Positions 36,642 through 49,709 of a stretch of DNA of 64,000 nucleotides are shown piece after piece. The stretch comes from Desmodesmus armatus (Eukaryota; Chlorophyta; Chlorophyceae; Sphaeropleales; Scenedesmaceae), in assembly GCA_007449985.2 (NCBI GenBank), contig VIIQ02000101.1, positions 1-64,000 of the forward strand, in the 5' to 3' direction. The first letter of the stretch is position 1, and each line of letters opens with the position of its first letter. The notes below the pieces were generated by a model. The model did no database searches, had not been told where the DNA came from, and saw only the letters and a list, made by a program, of their open reading frames with translations. A program made the translations under genes and the position numbers.

Positions 36642-37127
36642 GAACTGGTGGAGGGGTGGGATATGAAATGTGGGTTGGCAGTGGGCACGTGCCAGAGGGA
36701 AGAGGACAGCTCAAAACACGGAGCATAAGCATGGCGATCAGGAGCAAGACAGAGGTGGAACATGCATTGCTCAGGCCAAAAAGGTGTAGGTGGGCCCTGC
36801 ACCAAACATGCCTACATCCGTACATCAACCCATCAACCCACAACACGCATTTGACTCTGCCAAAGGGCCCCAACTGTGCTGAACTGGTGGAGGGGTGGGA
36901 TATGAAATGTGGGTTTGCAGTGGGCACGCGCCAGAGGGAGAGGACAGCTCACAACATGGAGCAAAAGCACGCCCATCAGCAGCAGGACAGAGGTGGAACA
37001 TGCATTGCTCTGGCCCTGCCAAAAAGGTGTAGGTGGGCCCTGTACAAGTAACGCATGCAGGTATACATCCGTACATCAACACACCAACTCACAACACGCA
37101 TTTGACTCTGCCAAAGGGCCCCAACAC
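36642..37127. repeat. Two-copy tandem repeat, period about 240 bp
   Basis: AACTGGTGGAGGGGTGGGAT starts both copies (36,642 and 36,882). Shared internal motifs are GAGGTGGAACATGCATTGCT, AAAAAGGTGTAGGTGGGCCC and TTTGACTCTGCCAAAGGGCC. The copies differ by several substitutions and small indels. No function is evident. Confidence 0.85.
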
Positions 37128-38088
37128 TAGTGCCACTCACAGTAGTCTGGCCAGGGCTATGCAGAAATTAGCCAGGCGGAATTAGCTGCAAAGGTGAACG
37201 TGGCAAACCATTCCCGCATCCCCCCTTTGCTGTGCAACCCCTACACGCTGTCAGATTCAATCTGACCTGCCTTTGAAAGGCCACACTATGCAAAATAGTA
37301 GGTGGTTTGAAACCACAAAGCCTCGTGAGCATACTTTTGGCAGTGCTTCCACTCGTGGCAAAGGCGTACGTCGTACTGCTGCCTAGGCCGTCAAATCCCA
37401 GCACGCAGTGGCAATAACAAGTGAAAGCCTTAGCCTCAGCCTGCATACGTGAAGCACAACCAAACACCATCCAGCAGGCCAGCACTAATCATTGCATGCT
37501 GCAAGAGATGGTGACACAGCCTGCTGCCAGGGGCCTGTGGCGCTGTGCATGAGTGCACAAAGCATCGACTGGCAGCAGCAGTGGGGCAATCCTTGCATCG
37601 ATTGGTCCATTAGTCATGCCACAACCCCCTAACAGGGGTGTGACAAGATGATCCCACCACTGGTGGCCCCCCTAAGCCAACCCGCCAGACACTACTAAGA
37701 TGCACAGCGTGCACAGACGGTGGACAAGATGGCACTTCTTGATAAATGTAACTATGGTCATATGACCCATAACCATGCTTGACATGACGGCCGATAGTAT
37801 TAGTGGCGCACATCCGCCACTGTCAAAACACTCACACACGACCCTTATTGCTCCAAACACAACCAGATTGACCCAGAGGGTGCATGGAGTCTTGGCAGAA
37901 AAACCAAACTGCAAGTGACATACCGACACCTTTCACACAAAACACAAGCCACGCACACTCAGTGACACAACCAAGCATACACAGCAACGTGCCTTGCGGA
38001 GGGGACAGCTGCTTCATTCAACTACATGCAGGCGCAGCCGTCCCTGTCTTGCCTTATCAAAGCCCTCCGAGTAGTGATTACTACATCC

Positions 38089-38133
38089 TCTAGGGTAGGG
38101 TTAAGGACTAAACCCTGAACCCTGAACCCTGCT
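38089..38133. repeat. Short interstitial telomere-like stretch
   Basis: TAGGGTAGGGTTAAGG is followed by CTAAACCCTGAACCCTGAA and CCCTG, so G-rich and C-rich telomere-like motifs face each other. A similar CCCTGAACCCTGAA occurs at about 44,142-44,155 in an intron of gene C. The unit is AACCCTG rather than the plant/algal CCCTAAA, so it is at best a degenerate telomere-derived sequence. Confidence 0.4.
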
Positions 38134-38769
38134 AATGCCGGTGCCGCCCCAGCAGGACAACCTTGACAGCAGGGGCCGCAAAGGTGCCGCAGCATTGGGG
38201 CCACGCCAGCACCAAACTGAGGCCGTGCTTATAATCCACCCACCACCCATGCAGACCAACAGAGCCAATTGCCCACCAAGCCTATGGATGCCCTGAGGTC
38301 ATCTCAAGGCAGATCCTGCCCCGCATGCATGCGCACATGCAACACAGGGGCCATTATCAGCACTGTGCAAGCCCCATACCGATGTCCTCCGCGGAACATC
38401 ATGAAACGTACACCACCGCACACAAACACAAACAACAACGAGACCAGACCATGACAAAACCCATAGTTTTGTGCCGTGGCTGTGGATGTGGGTGACAACA
38501 GCACAGGCTGTGTTTTACGCCACACCACGGCTTGAGGGGAAGCGCCCTTGCCACCCGGGGCTCCACTCGACCCACAACAACAATGCCCCTCCTCTGCTAG
38601 TGTGACGAGAGAGGTTGGGACACGCTGCCACACCACTGCAAAACCCCCGGCAATGAGAGAAGCGAAGAAGGGGTCACACGGGTCACGCAAGCAGCTACGC
38701 TGCAAATGAACCCAGCCTCCGGCAATTATCACTGCCGGCAGGGTAGCCCCCACACCACACCACACCACC

Positions 38770-41700
38770 TCACATGACGTAGGTTTGGTAGTCAGTGAAG
38801 CCTTCACTTCCTGAGGATTCCGCGTTGAATATGTCATCCCCGCCGCGGTACGAACACCGGCGTAGGTCTGCATCAGGGTCTGCATAGTACACAAAGCCCC
38901 AGCAAAAGGGGGACTTCGAACACTTATTGCGGCAATGTTGCTCGTTCTTCACCACGTCCCATTGGAGGGTCAGCACGGGCTTTGCGTCGTCGCGGTCGAG
39001 ATTGATGCCCACCTTCAGGTAAGCATTTGCCTGCGCCTCCGTCTGCAGCTTGCAACGCACAAACTGGTTTTCCTTGTTGTTGGCGGACCCGATAAGGTTC
39101 GCTCTTGACTTGTCATCCCTCTTGTACGTCAGGCGGTAACCTTTGCCGAAGGCGTTGCCCCCCACCTTCTCTTCTTCCATGTCGTTGAGACTGCAGCGAC
39201 GAGCTGAAACGCGATACTGCAAGAAGCAACATGTGTTCTTCTTGCAGCGGTCGTAGCAGCCTGACGTGTCGATGACCGTGGTGGTGCCGTTGGGGAAGAC
39301 GACGGCCCAGTGCCGCTATCAACGGCACCTCGGTGTCTGTGGCGGGGCGGAAGGCAGCGCAGCAACAGCAACACACAGCCACAACGTCAGCAATCCGCCG
39401 AAGAGCCTTTGCTCATTGAAGCAATGAAATACAGCAATCGGATTGCCGATGGCAGCGACAGGGACTCTGATGCATAGAGTGCATCCTGATAACATACACG
39501 GGAGAAGACTCTGAGAGCAAGGTGGTTGAAAAGGGGAGCTGAGCCTCAGCTCAGCATCCAGGATGCTGGATGTTTTGACAGTGCTCACCGGTGGGGCCGG
39601 GCAGGGGTGGGTTGTCGCCGTTGGAGGGTGCTGGTGCTGGTGAGGGTGAGGGTGGTGGTGAAGGGGATGGGGAAGGTGACGCCTTGGGACTGGGAGAGGA
39701 GACGCGATGGGGCTGGGAGAAGGTGAGATGGGTGTAGGCAGCTGCCCGCCTCCTTGGGAGGGGGCGGGGCTGGGGCTGGGGCTGGGGCTGGGGGAGGGGC
39801 TGGGGCTGGGCTGGGAGAGGGGCTGGGGGATGGGCTGGGGGATGGGCTGGGCTAGGAGAGGGTGATGGGCTTGGACTTGGGCTGGGGGAAGGCTCTGGGG
39901 AGGGGCTAGGCAGAGCAGAGGGGCTGGGGCTGGGAGTTGGGCTGGGGCTTGGCTCAGGAGAGGGGCTGGGGCTGGGGGAGGGGCTGGGGGATGGGCTTGG
40001 GCTAGGGCTGGGTACTGGCTCAGGGGAGGGGCTGGGGCTTGGCAATGGCGAAGGTGAGGGCAATTGTGGCGGCAGGTCTCCATCCCCTGAACCTGGTAAG
40101 GGCGAGGGGGAGGAGGCTGGCAAGGGGGAAGGAGACGGCACCACTGGAGCCGGCATGAGAGTGCCACTGCCAACTGACGCCATGTTTGGCATGACAAAGA
40201 AACTCCTGCTCCTAAGGGCGTCTTCACCCCCTCTGTAGAGGCAGGATTGGGAAGGGGTGTCATACAGGAAGCCCCAGCAGATGACACTTTCGTCACACTT
40301 TCGCTGGCACTCTGCCTCACTCTTCCCCTCGTCCCACTCTGGCGCAGCGCCCCACTTGAAGGTCTGTGCGCGCTGGGGGTCGAGGGGCACGCCAGCCTGA
40401 GCCAGGAGGACACCTTGTCGGCACTGATGGCCAGGCGGGCGTAGAAACCAGATGCCATCATCTTGGCTCGAACCCGGGTGGCCTTGTCGTGGGTGTCGGC
40501 ACTGGTCTCAGGTGCAATGACTGCTGCCTCAGTGACCACGTCAGTACTGTCGCTGCTGAGGGTGGTAGCTGCAACGTCAGGGGTCGCCAGTGCTGCTGCG
40601 CTGCTGATGACGCTGCTGCCAGTGCTGCTGCTGCTGCTGTCTGTGCCCTGTATGCTTGATGCTGAGGTGAGGGTCCTGGTGGCAGCTTGTACTGCAACTT
40701 GGTGCCGGCAGGGCTGGAGGGACCTGTGGGAGGGGCAAGATACAGCAGAGTGAGCAGTAGCTGCAGCGCGGTGCACAAGGGGATCAAGCTTCCCATAAAC
40801 ATGCCAGGAAACATGGAGGCATTGGCTGCAAGGTCAGCAATCAGGCTGTAAAGCAGATCTGTCACAGGGTTTACTCTCTGTCACAACTCCTCACAACTCC
40901 TCCACCCCGACTCTTGAGGAACAAAACCCTGCAGAGTGCTGGAGGACGCATCAATACATACCTGCTGGGTCCCATGGCAGGGCTGCATAGTAGCACACTC
41001 CCGCAGCCACGTCATACTGCACCATGCAGCCGCTGTCTGGCGGGCAGGTGGCAATGCAGGCAGCCAGGGAGGGCTGTGGCACTGACAATGTCAGCTCTGG
41101 CAGCACTGCTGCACTGAAGTAGATCTGGCCTGCATCGGGGGACAGCTGGGACTCCCTGGGCACACAGAAGTCAATGCCGTGAGACCCTTGAAGAAAGTTG
41201 TGCCTGCAGACAGGGGCAGCGGCACCAGCAGCAGGATGCATCAGCACCAGCTATACGCAGGATCACTCACAAGTTGCATGGTGCAGCAGTACAAGCCTCT
41301 ACCAACAACGCAACCATCCCATCATGATGGACCCTCAAACATCTGCATAGCACCCAGTAGTATCAGCAACAGAAAAGCTCACTCATGCATTCAAGCCGTG
41401 ACACCTTCCTGTCGCAGCGTGTACCCCGCACTTGTCAAGGTGAATTTTGCGAAACCTTGTGCTCACCTAGCGACGGCCAGGCGTCCCCTACTCCATCCAC
41501 TGGTGGGTAGAATGTTGCCACAGGGCACTGCGTGCACCTTGTGTCACCACCCGGGTGGTACCAGCCGTAGTTGCAGGGTGTGCAGGCACTGCCCTCCCAG
41601 ATGCCATACCCGGGGACGCAAACTGCAGGAAAGAGAGGCAGGCAGGCATAAAAAGGAGCTCAGTCAAGTAGCAAAAGATGCAGCGAGTTGGAAAGGAACT

Positions 41701-44700
41701 TCCTGTGACAGCTGAAGTCCTGGCATAAATCTCCCACAACCCATAGGGTTTCGCCATCAGCTGTGGGGTTCTACCTTCTACCAGCCAGGTGCTGGCACCC
41801 CCACCAGGCGGCGCCAGCAGACATGCCATGGGCAGCATACGAGTATGGTACTCACTTGAGCACTGGTCCACTGCCGTCCGCGCAACCTCCTCGGTCGTTG
41901 ACCCTGTTGGGCACTGGGTGCACACAGCCCTGATCGATAGGCCGGCACCCCAGTAGCCAATAGGGCACTCCAGGACAGGCATCACAGCTGCAAGCTCGTC
42001 TGTGAGGCCGCTCGGATCTGTGATGTATCCGGTGCTGTCAGTGGTGTTGCCAGAGCTTGAAACCAGCCCAAACCCTTCGCGGACATAGCAGTCCGTGAAC
42101 AGTCGCTGCAGTGCAGGATCATTGGCAGTTGTGCGTCCGTAGGGGCACCGCTGGCAGGGCCTGCGGCTGCCCTTGAGGGAGTAGAAGCCGGGGGCACAGC
42201 GGCTGGCTCCTGCAGAAAAGAAAAACCAGGCATCGTCAGAGGTAATCGCAAATCATTCAGAGGCCAAGCAGCAGCAACAAAGGTCAAGCAGCAACATCCT
42301 GGGCTTGAAAGTCATCACTTCAGCATTCTCAGCAGGCAAAGCAGGCTGTGGAGTAGCAGGTAAACAAACCTTCGGAGGCGTAGCCGAAGCCATCGGGGTT
42401 GATGCAGGCGTCGCTGTTGTTGACACGCGTCAGACCGTCCGTAATCATGTTGCGTGGGCAGGGCTTGCAGGGAGCGGCAATCAGCCCGTACACCTTGCCA
42501 GCTGCCCCGTAAGTGTTGGCGGGGCAGTCGCCAGCGGAGTAAGCGTTGAAGCCGGTTGCGATGATGCCCTGCCCGGCCTCAATGACTGCACAGGAGCAAG
42601 CAAGCGCGCATGCAGAAAAACATGGTTGAGTCTGATTGGTTTCATCTGCTGCAGTTAATGAAGACGTTGTCACCTTTCCCGCTTTGTGACGCTTTTGCTT
42701 GTGATTTTGCATGCTATCATAGTATGCTGGTGTCACTCACATGCCAAAATGCAAAATGCATTAGGACATTTTCAAAGCCCACAGTCAAAAACACACACAC
42801 AGCAGCACTCACAGCAGGAGGCGGATGTTGCCCTGGCGTAAGACCCATTGATGGCCAGTGGGTGTTCGTCCATGTCCCTTGCCTCGCTCTGAATGCCCTG
42901 GCCACACAGGGTGCAGGCCTGGGCCCGAGGGTCGGACAACATCACCCAGCGCTCGCGGTAGGAGCCGGGGCTGCAGGGAGCCAGGGTGGCAACAGCAGCG
43001 GAGATGAAGTAGCCGGGAGGGACCACTGCACATGACACAGCATTGCCATGACACACCAGCAGCTTGAGCAGTGACAGAGACGATCAGGAGCAAGGACGAA
43101 AGCAACATAGACACAGCCCATCAGAGTGGCTGTGTTGGGTCTAACACATCAGGGCAGCTTGCTGATATGGTTTCCCACTGGCAGTCTCATCTCAGCAGGC
43201 CTTTTCTGGGGCTGACATAGGAACAAGTCCATGGTAGGGCAACCTTTGAATCCAAAGTGAACATTTGTGTGACAGAGTAACCAACAGCAGCACTCACCAC
43301 ACTCCTCAACAGCCTTAGCCCCTAGGGTCCGTGTGACAGTGGCGAAGGGGCAGCTGATGCAGTAGCCTCCTGCACTGTAGAAGCCAATGCCACACAGGGA
43401 CGCCTCAGGGAGGCCACCTGCATTAGCTGGCAGGGCGGGGATCTGATCTGCGCTGCTGATGTTGTCCAGGGTTTGGATGCCGTACCCTGGCAGAACTGTG
43501 TTGCACTCAGAAGCAAACTTGGCGCCGGCACCCTGCATGTGTAAGACAGGCGCCCCGGCACAAACCAGGCACAAATTAGGTCAAGGACGTATGGGAGACA
43601 AACAGTGTTCCCGCCGCTGCTGTCGTTGCTCCACTGCTGCGTGGGTGGCAACAGACTCAGTAAACAGGCACTTTGATTCAAAGATGTCAATCTACTAGTG
43701 GTGTTATTCTGCACAATGCTGTAAGCGCAGTGATCGGTCAGGATCACCGCCCCCACCTGTGTGGTGATGCCTGGCTTGCATGCCAGGCATATCTGGCTGA
43801 CTGCTGCATCGAAGGCAGTGTAGTTCTCCCTGTAGAAGCCCTGGGGGCACCAGCGCACCAGGCCCTGGCTCATGAAGCGACCAGGAGGGACCTCTGAGGA
43901 CAGGGAGGGGGGGGGGAAGGCAGGGGGGGCACACGAGGGACAGGGAGGAGGTGGTGGTATGTTGGTGGCGTGCAGGACTACTTGTGCGGCAACAAGTTGA
44001 GAACTGAAAACCCTTGTGCAGCCACAAATAGCACATGCTGCCTAGCGAGCATATGCTTGTGTGCATGACTCACCCTCCACTTAGAAGCAGTGGGAGTGGT
44101 GGGAGCGCAGGGACCAGGGTTCAGTGTGAAGGGCCACCCTGAACCCTGAAACTCACACCCTGAGCCCCCAACGGCATGTCAAGCCAGGCACTGCAACCAC
44201 AGCAGCTGGTGTGTCACTCACTGCAGACTTCCTTCTTGTTGCTGCGCTGTTGTTGCGCCAGTCCCGACTCTGTCGGCTCCTCCAGCCCCGACTGGCACCG
44301 CAGGCACCTGGCCAGGCGGTTGAACTGGGGCGCGTACTCAGAACGGGCGCAGGGGGACGCGGCCCCGGGCGACGTCTGGGCGAAACCCGCAGGAGCAACT
44401 GCAGCAGCAGACATAATGCTGATAAGACGGTTGATCGCTGTTGCTACCTGCATTCTGCTTGCTATCTAGAGGCTGCTTGCTCTCATCACCAGTAGGCTGT
44501 GTAAAATTGGCAGCCGCCCTGATGGTATGCTGCACGCGGCTAGCCCAGCTCACTGCTGCTGTTGCAGCAGCACGGCACGCAGACACAGCACACTACTTTG
44601 TGGCTGCTGCATCTCTGCTGCTGTTATGCAGACATTTGTCTCCGTCAGGCAAAAGAGCCAGGATTATTCTCCCAAATCGAAGACACGAAGGAGAGAATCC

Positions 44701-45751
44701 ACCTAGTCAGCCATTTACCAGAAGAAGGGGCGTGCTGGTTGTACACCTGCTGTTCCCGTGCGTGTCGGTTTGTTCACTCACCGCAGTCCACCTGTGTGCG
44801 AGCTCCAGTGTTGCGTGTGACCAAGTTGGGCCCGCAGCTGATTCTGCTGCCCCTGCTGGTGGGGTTCTCTGCTTTGTCACCCCCTGGACAGTAGCTGCCT
44901 GCTTCACACCGGCTGCAGCGAGTCGCATTGGAGGCTGGCTCGTAGAACCCCCGCGGGCACACTGTGAGGCAGAACAAGACGAGGGGGCAACAATAATGAG
45001 CAGGGCGTGTTTGAACCCTGTACTGCTGTGTGCTACCCCACTGGCTCCACAACTTTTGACAGTACAGGCAACAGCACTATTCAAATTTTGTGGGATGCTG
45101 TGGCTGCTGCTGCTGTTGCTGGCTGTGCTGTGGCTGGACGTTGCTGACTGGCAGGTTGGGCTCCAAAACCAATGGGACACCATCCAGAGCGATGCTGGCG
45201 CCAGAATGCTAATTGTTTCTGCCGCAGAAACGGCCGCTGCCGCATCACATGATGTGATGCCACAGCTGCCTTACAGCATTGGATTGATGTGGGCTGCTTC
45301 CAACATCATTTTTACTCTCCTCGGCCTAAATGCCGTGGCTAAGCATCACTGTGTAGCCTCCTGTCTGTGCTGTAATTCGTCTGAAGTAATGCTTTTGCCC
45401 CCCCCCCCCGCCCCAAAGGCCCCAACCTGCTGCTCAACGTTGTGGCACCATGTACAACAGCTGCTACGTCACATACAGTAGAGCCATGTACCCACCACAC
45501 TGCACAATGTTGTCCTGGCCGCTGCTGTCCACCACAGGCTCGTAGTTTGCCAGGCAGCGGAGGCACACCCAACGTGCTGTGCCCATTATGTTTCGGGTGG
45601 CACACGCCCCAGGCTCGCACTTCTGTATAGTCTGTAAGCAACCATTACTGTTTGATATCGCATCCGACTGCAGCATGGCCCGCTGTGAGAGTACGGAAGG
45701 TGACTGTGACAGCAGTAGCACAAGCCACAGGGCCGCACAGGCCCGAGGCAT
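38770..45751 (-). CDS. Gene C: large modular secreted Cys-rich / PAN-Apple-like protein with Ser-Pro linker
   Basis: Twelve exons on the minus strand: 45751-45496, 44961-44782, 44398-44222, 43893-43757, 43532-43298, 43025-42813, 42585-42370, 42209-41856, 41622-41467, 41203-40962, 40723-39589 and 39336-38770, about 1,290 residues. Exon 1 has a signal peptide ([19 protein letters not shown]). Exons 2-9 are Cys-rich modules with C..C and GFY/GYG motifs, like GCC2/GCC3 ephrin-receptor-type repeats. Exon 10 is a Cys module ([13 protein letters not shown]). Exon 11 has a PAN/Apple-like domain (WGAAPEW...[16 protein letters not shown]) then a long Ser-Pro repeat like hydroxyproline-rich wall glycoproteins. 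Exon 12 is a second Apple-like domain ([20 protein letters not shown]). One-base breaks occur near 41185 and 40399 (both in short homopolymers) and near 39295; the Ser-Pro repeat may hold more. Probably extracellular matrix or surface protein. Confidence 0.75.
39625..40130 (-). repeat. Ser-Pro coding minisatellite in exon 11 of gene C
   Basis: Plus-strand units of GGGGCTGGGGCT(T/G)GG type repeat many times and read on the minus strand as (Ser-Pro)n with some Glu-Pro and Ala-Pro. In the middle the same frame turns into Gln-Pro and Ala-His-Pro while another frame carries Ser-Pro, then Ser-Pro returns. This suggests two compensating indels within the repeat. Confidence 0.7.
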
Positions 45752-47247
45752 AGTATGTATATCGTTTGAGGTGTCCACAAGCGAGGTTTTCTTTTGGCGG
45801 TGTGAATTGTGAGTGCTGAGAAGACGGGACTTCTGTTGAAACTTCGTCTTGATGCTTCGTTATCTGTTTCCAAACACAATCATCTACCTTCAAACGTCAA
45901 ACGAACCTGTCTGGCCATGTGCTCGACAGTACCTGGTGGTCTCGCCCATGACAGGGACTTCACACTTGACTACGACGAGATTTGGACGACCGACGGACTT
46001 CGTGAAGAATGAACTACACCGACCGAAAGAGTACTACTTCCACCACTGTATCAACCCTTTCGCTAGAAATTTGCACCTGTCCCACTGTCACTCATGCTTC
46101 CAGAGGGTCAGCTGCGTTGATCGACTGTTGCCACATACCATATGTGCGGTAGCAATGGCCGGGTCCGCATAGCATGAATGAAGTTAGTGCATGTGTGATT
46201 TTGTTTTCAGTTCTCGTGTGCACCGGCACTGGTGCCTGCCTACCTGGTGCTGTGGGTTGGTTGGAGGAGGGAGGGGGGGGGGGGAGTATAACCATCCGTT
46301 TTCGTGGGTGTTGCCCAACTCTGTGTGGGTTGAACTGCATTACTATACTGATGCACGCCAACAATCTGCCGTGCCCCAGAGACGTCCCAGGTCAGATCGT
46401 ACCGTACTGTATGACTCATCAGGCACGGCCTTTATTACAGCCTTGGTGGGACCAGGGCTTAGGTGAGACCCTGCCGGTCATTGGGGCCATCAGCGCCAAC
46501 CGTTGGCAGTAATAACAGTGCAGAGCCGTTCCGGCAGCGATATCTTGAAATACGACTTCGAAACCTGACTGTCTCTGTGTTGGTGTCTGCTTTGAGAAGT
46601 AGCTTCAGGTTGCTGCACCACACAATCAGCTGTCGACTGAGGTCAGGGGCCATTTTTGATTGGGTTTACATGCTTTGGTGCGAAGGAATATGCAGAACAC
46701 AGTGCAATTACCGTAACCAGGTGACCTGGTGGTATCAGTATCACAAATGGAGTCATCCACAGTCTGTCTTGTATCTCTTGCAAATCCCTTGACACCCTTA
46801 CAGCAACCTCACCTGAGCATCAGCTAGGTGACCAAGTAGCTCATTGAGTAGGAAGAGGGTGCTTACCAATCAAGGTGCCAGCAGACCGAGCACACTGAAA
46901 CTTCATTTTACCCCATAACTGGTTTTCCGGGTAATATTTTACCCAGAGCCTTGGCATGCAAGAACTCCCCAGTGCATGGCATGCATGCACCACAGCACCC
47001 CATGAATAGTTATTTTAGGCCGTATTGCAGTGCCCCAAAGAGGTGGGACCGTGTGTGGCAGTGCGCTGCAACTGCGCCACTGCCTGGATCACACTCAGCT
47101 TGACCCGCTGACCCCACAAACGTCATGTACCAACTTTGAGCCTACAAACCATGTGGGTTGTACTACATAGTATGTGCTGCATCTGTCAACACAAGCTCCG
47201 GTCGATCAAAGACCTTGAAGCCCACGGTCCTACAGTGTGGGCCCCAC
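45752..47247. other. 5' flank of gene C and spacer, no gene recognised
   Basis: Only short unsupported frames. A G-run lies at about 46,271-46,285. The promoter of gene C (minus strand) should lie just above 45,751; no clear TATA box was identified. Confidence 0.4.
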
Positions 47248-47618
47248 ATTGGCAACGTCGCCAACAACAAATGCGGTGCCTGTCACAAACCATAGTGACC
47301 ATAGTGACCACGCAGCAATTCTGACCTGTTGCTGGCACAAGGACGGTGCTGCAAACGCAGCACCCAAAACTACTCTGTGCTGACATAAGCTGCCCGTCAG
47401 TGCAGGCAGGCTGCAAACAGCTTGCGAGTGTGGGCAGGCTGCAACCAAACTTCCTTTGCAGCTGCAAGTGCACCATCCGCAGATGTGCGGCGCGGCGGCG
47501 CACATGAGTATGATCCCTTGAGGCTTCTTGCCAAGCAAGGTATCTTGGCAGGCGGCTATGGTCAAACACGTGACAACTTCAACAGCCTGCTGAGCAGCAC
47601 AAACGACACCAACCAAGT

Positions 47619-48315
47619 TCACCAACACACTTCAGGCACTGCAGGAGGAAGCGGAAAGCAGTGCATGACCAGCAGGAGGCACAAATCCAGGACAAAGCGT
47701 GCACTGTAAGCAACCGTAAACTCAGGCAGGCGCCGAGCAGACACTGTCATCCCAGCAGGAAGATGGTGCAGCAAAGACAACAGGCGGGTTGCAAACAAAA
47801 CATCCGAGGCTAAACCATAGAGCTTGAAATAAGCCGTGTGAAACCAGAAAGCATCAGACACAGGCCTGATATGAAGCGTGATGACGTACTTGCCGCCAGT
47901 TGGGGCAGAGCCCAGACTGGCAGCCAGAATGAGGCCATACACTGACCAAACAGGAGGGTGGCGCAGCTGGCAGCAGAGACAGTGGCCAGGGTACACGCAC
48001 ATTTCACATTTCCACATCTCCCTGCTGTATACAGCAACACATCATATCAGTTTCTGCAACAAATGAGCAGCAACCGGGTCCCAGCCACTGCTGGCACAAG
48101 CAGTCAAATACCAGTGGTCGAAAGGTGGGCAGGCGGCAAAGACGGTGGACAAAATGCATGGGGGCAAGCCTGCTGTGAAGCGTGAAACTCATGAGCACAA
48201 AAAGCACAACAACTGACATCCGGTGAATCACAAGCAGTATGAAACAATCCAGCCAAACAATCCGCACGTCAATACTACATAGCATGACTGCATCTGGTGA
48301 CACGTCCCAACGCAA
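47619..48315 (-). CDS. Hypothetical hydrophobic open frames in repeat unit 1
   Basis: Two overlapping minus-strand frames, 48315-48004 (103 aa) and 48017-47619 (132 aa, with GGKYVITLHIRPVSDAFWF and a hydrophobic tail), could be parts of one spliced membrane protein fragment; CTGTATACAGCAG before 48017 resembles an acceptor. No domain is recognised, and the identical pair recurs in unit 2 (49709-49013). Low-confidence call. Confidence 0.25.
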
Positions 48316-49012
48316 GGTAGTACGGGAGCAAAGGCACCCGTCTCATCTCAGCTGACTTGCAGTTAACATCTTAAGTAAAATAAACCCACTCAAAGGCCGA
48401 GCCGAACCTTATGGAGCAGACCATCTGCTGCTGCCACAAAATTAGAAATAACAGGTGACGTCAAATGACACACCCATCAGGGGAATGCATCCAGGGAACA
48501 TGCGGCACGTTGCCGTTATGAAGAAGAACAAGTCTCAGAGGGACACATATAACAACGGACAGATTGCTCAGCCGATCTGGATCGCTAGTGCTGTCGTGAC
48601 AAACTCACATACACTTTCGAACCCCAAAGCCTAAACCCCAAATTGGCAACGTCGCCAACAACAAATGCGGTGCCTGTCACAAACCATAGTGACCATAGTG
48701 ACCACGCAGCAATTCTGACCTGTTGCTGGCACAAGGACGGTGCTGCAAACGCAGCACCCAAAACTACTCTGTGCTGACATAAGCTGCCCGTCAGTGCAGG
48801 CAGGCTGCAAACAGCTTGCGAGTGTGGGCAGGCTGCAACCAAACTTCCTTTGCAGCTGCAAGTGCACCATCCGCAGATGTGCGGCGCGGCGGCGCACATG
48901 AGTATGATCCCTTGAGGCTTCTTGCCAAGCAAGGTATCTTGGCAGGCGGCTATGGTCAAACACGTGACAACTTCAACAGCCTGCTGAGCAGCACAAACGA
49001 CACCAACCAAGT

Positions 49013-49709
49013 TCACCAACACACTTCAGGCACTGCAGGAGGAAGCGGAAAGCAGTGCATGACCAGCAGGAGGCACAAATCCAGGACAAAGCGTGCACTG
49101 TAAGCAACCGTAAACTCAGGCAGGCGCCGAGCAGACACTGTCATCCCAGCAGGAAGATGGTGCAGCAAAGACAACAGGCGGGTTGCAAACAAAACATCCG
49201 AGGCTAAACCATAGAGCTTGAAATAAGCCGTGTGAAACCAGAAAGCATCAGACACAGGCCTGATATGAAGCGTGATGACGTACTTGCCGCCAGTTGGGGC
49301 AGAGCCCAGACTGGCAGCCAGAATGAGGCCATACACTGACCAAACAGGAGGGTGGCGCAGCTGGCAGCAGAGACAGTGGCCAGGGTACACGCACATTTCA
49401 CATTTCCACATCTCCCTGCTGTATACAGCAACACATCATATCAGTTTCTGCAACAAATGAGCAGCAACCGGGTCCCAGCCACTGCTGGCACAAGCAGTCA
49501 AATACCAGTGGTCGAAAGGTGGGCAGGCGGCAAAGACGGTGGACAAAATGCATGGGGGCAAGCCTGCTGTGAAGCGTGAAACTCATGAGCACAAAAAGCA
49601 CAACAACTGACATCCGGTGAATCACAAGCAGTATGAAACAATCCAGCCAAACAATCCGCACGTCAATACTACATAGCATGACTGCATCTGGTGACACGTC
49701 CCAACGCAA
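49013..49709 (-). CDS. Hypothetical hydrophobic open frames in repeat unit 2
   Basis: Exact copy of the pair of frames in unit 1, shifted by 1,394 bp. The same doubts apply: no recognised domain and no independent support for coding. Confidence 0.25.

Larger units (their letters stand above)
30244..38769. other. 8.5-kb stretch without a recognised gene
   Basis: The plus strand from about 30.3 to 35 kb is rich in TG and GGT, with many short open frames and no domain signature, signal peptide or consistent exon series. From 36.3 kb the base bias turns toward CA. It contains the 240-bp tandem repeat (36,642-37,127) and a telomere-like stretch (38,089-38,133). Non-coding RNA, UTRs or unrecognised fast-evolving genes are possible. 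Confidence 0.5.

Noticed and set aside
39319..40776. A single continuous 485-codon open frame on the minus strand
   Set aside because: Only its first part is the true frame of gene C exon 11. After about 40399 the Apple-like domain continues in another frame, and the rest of the frame crosses the intron into exon 12.
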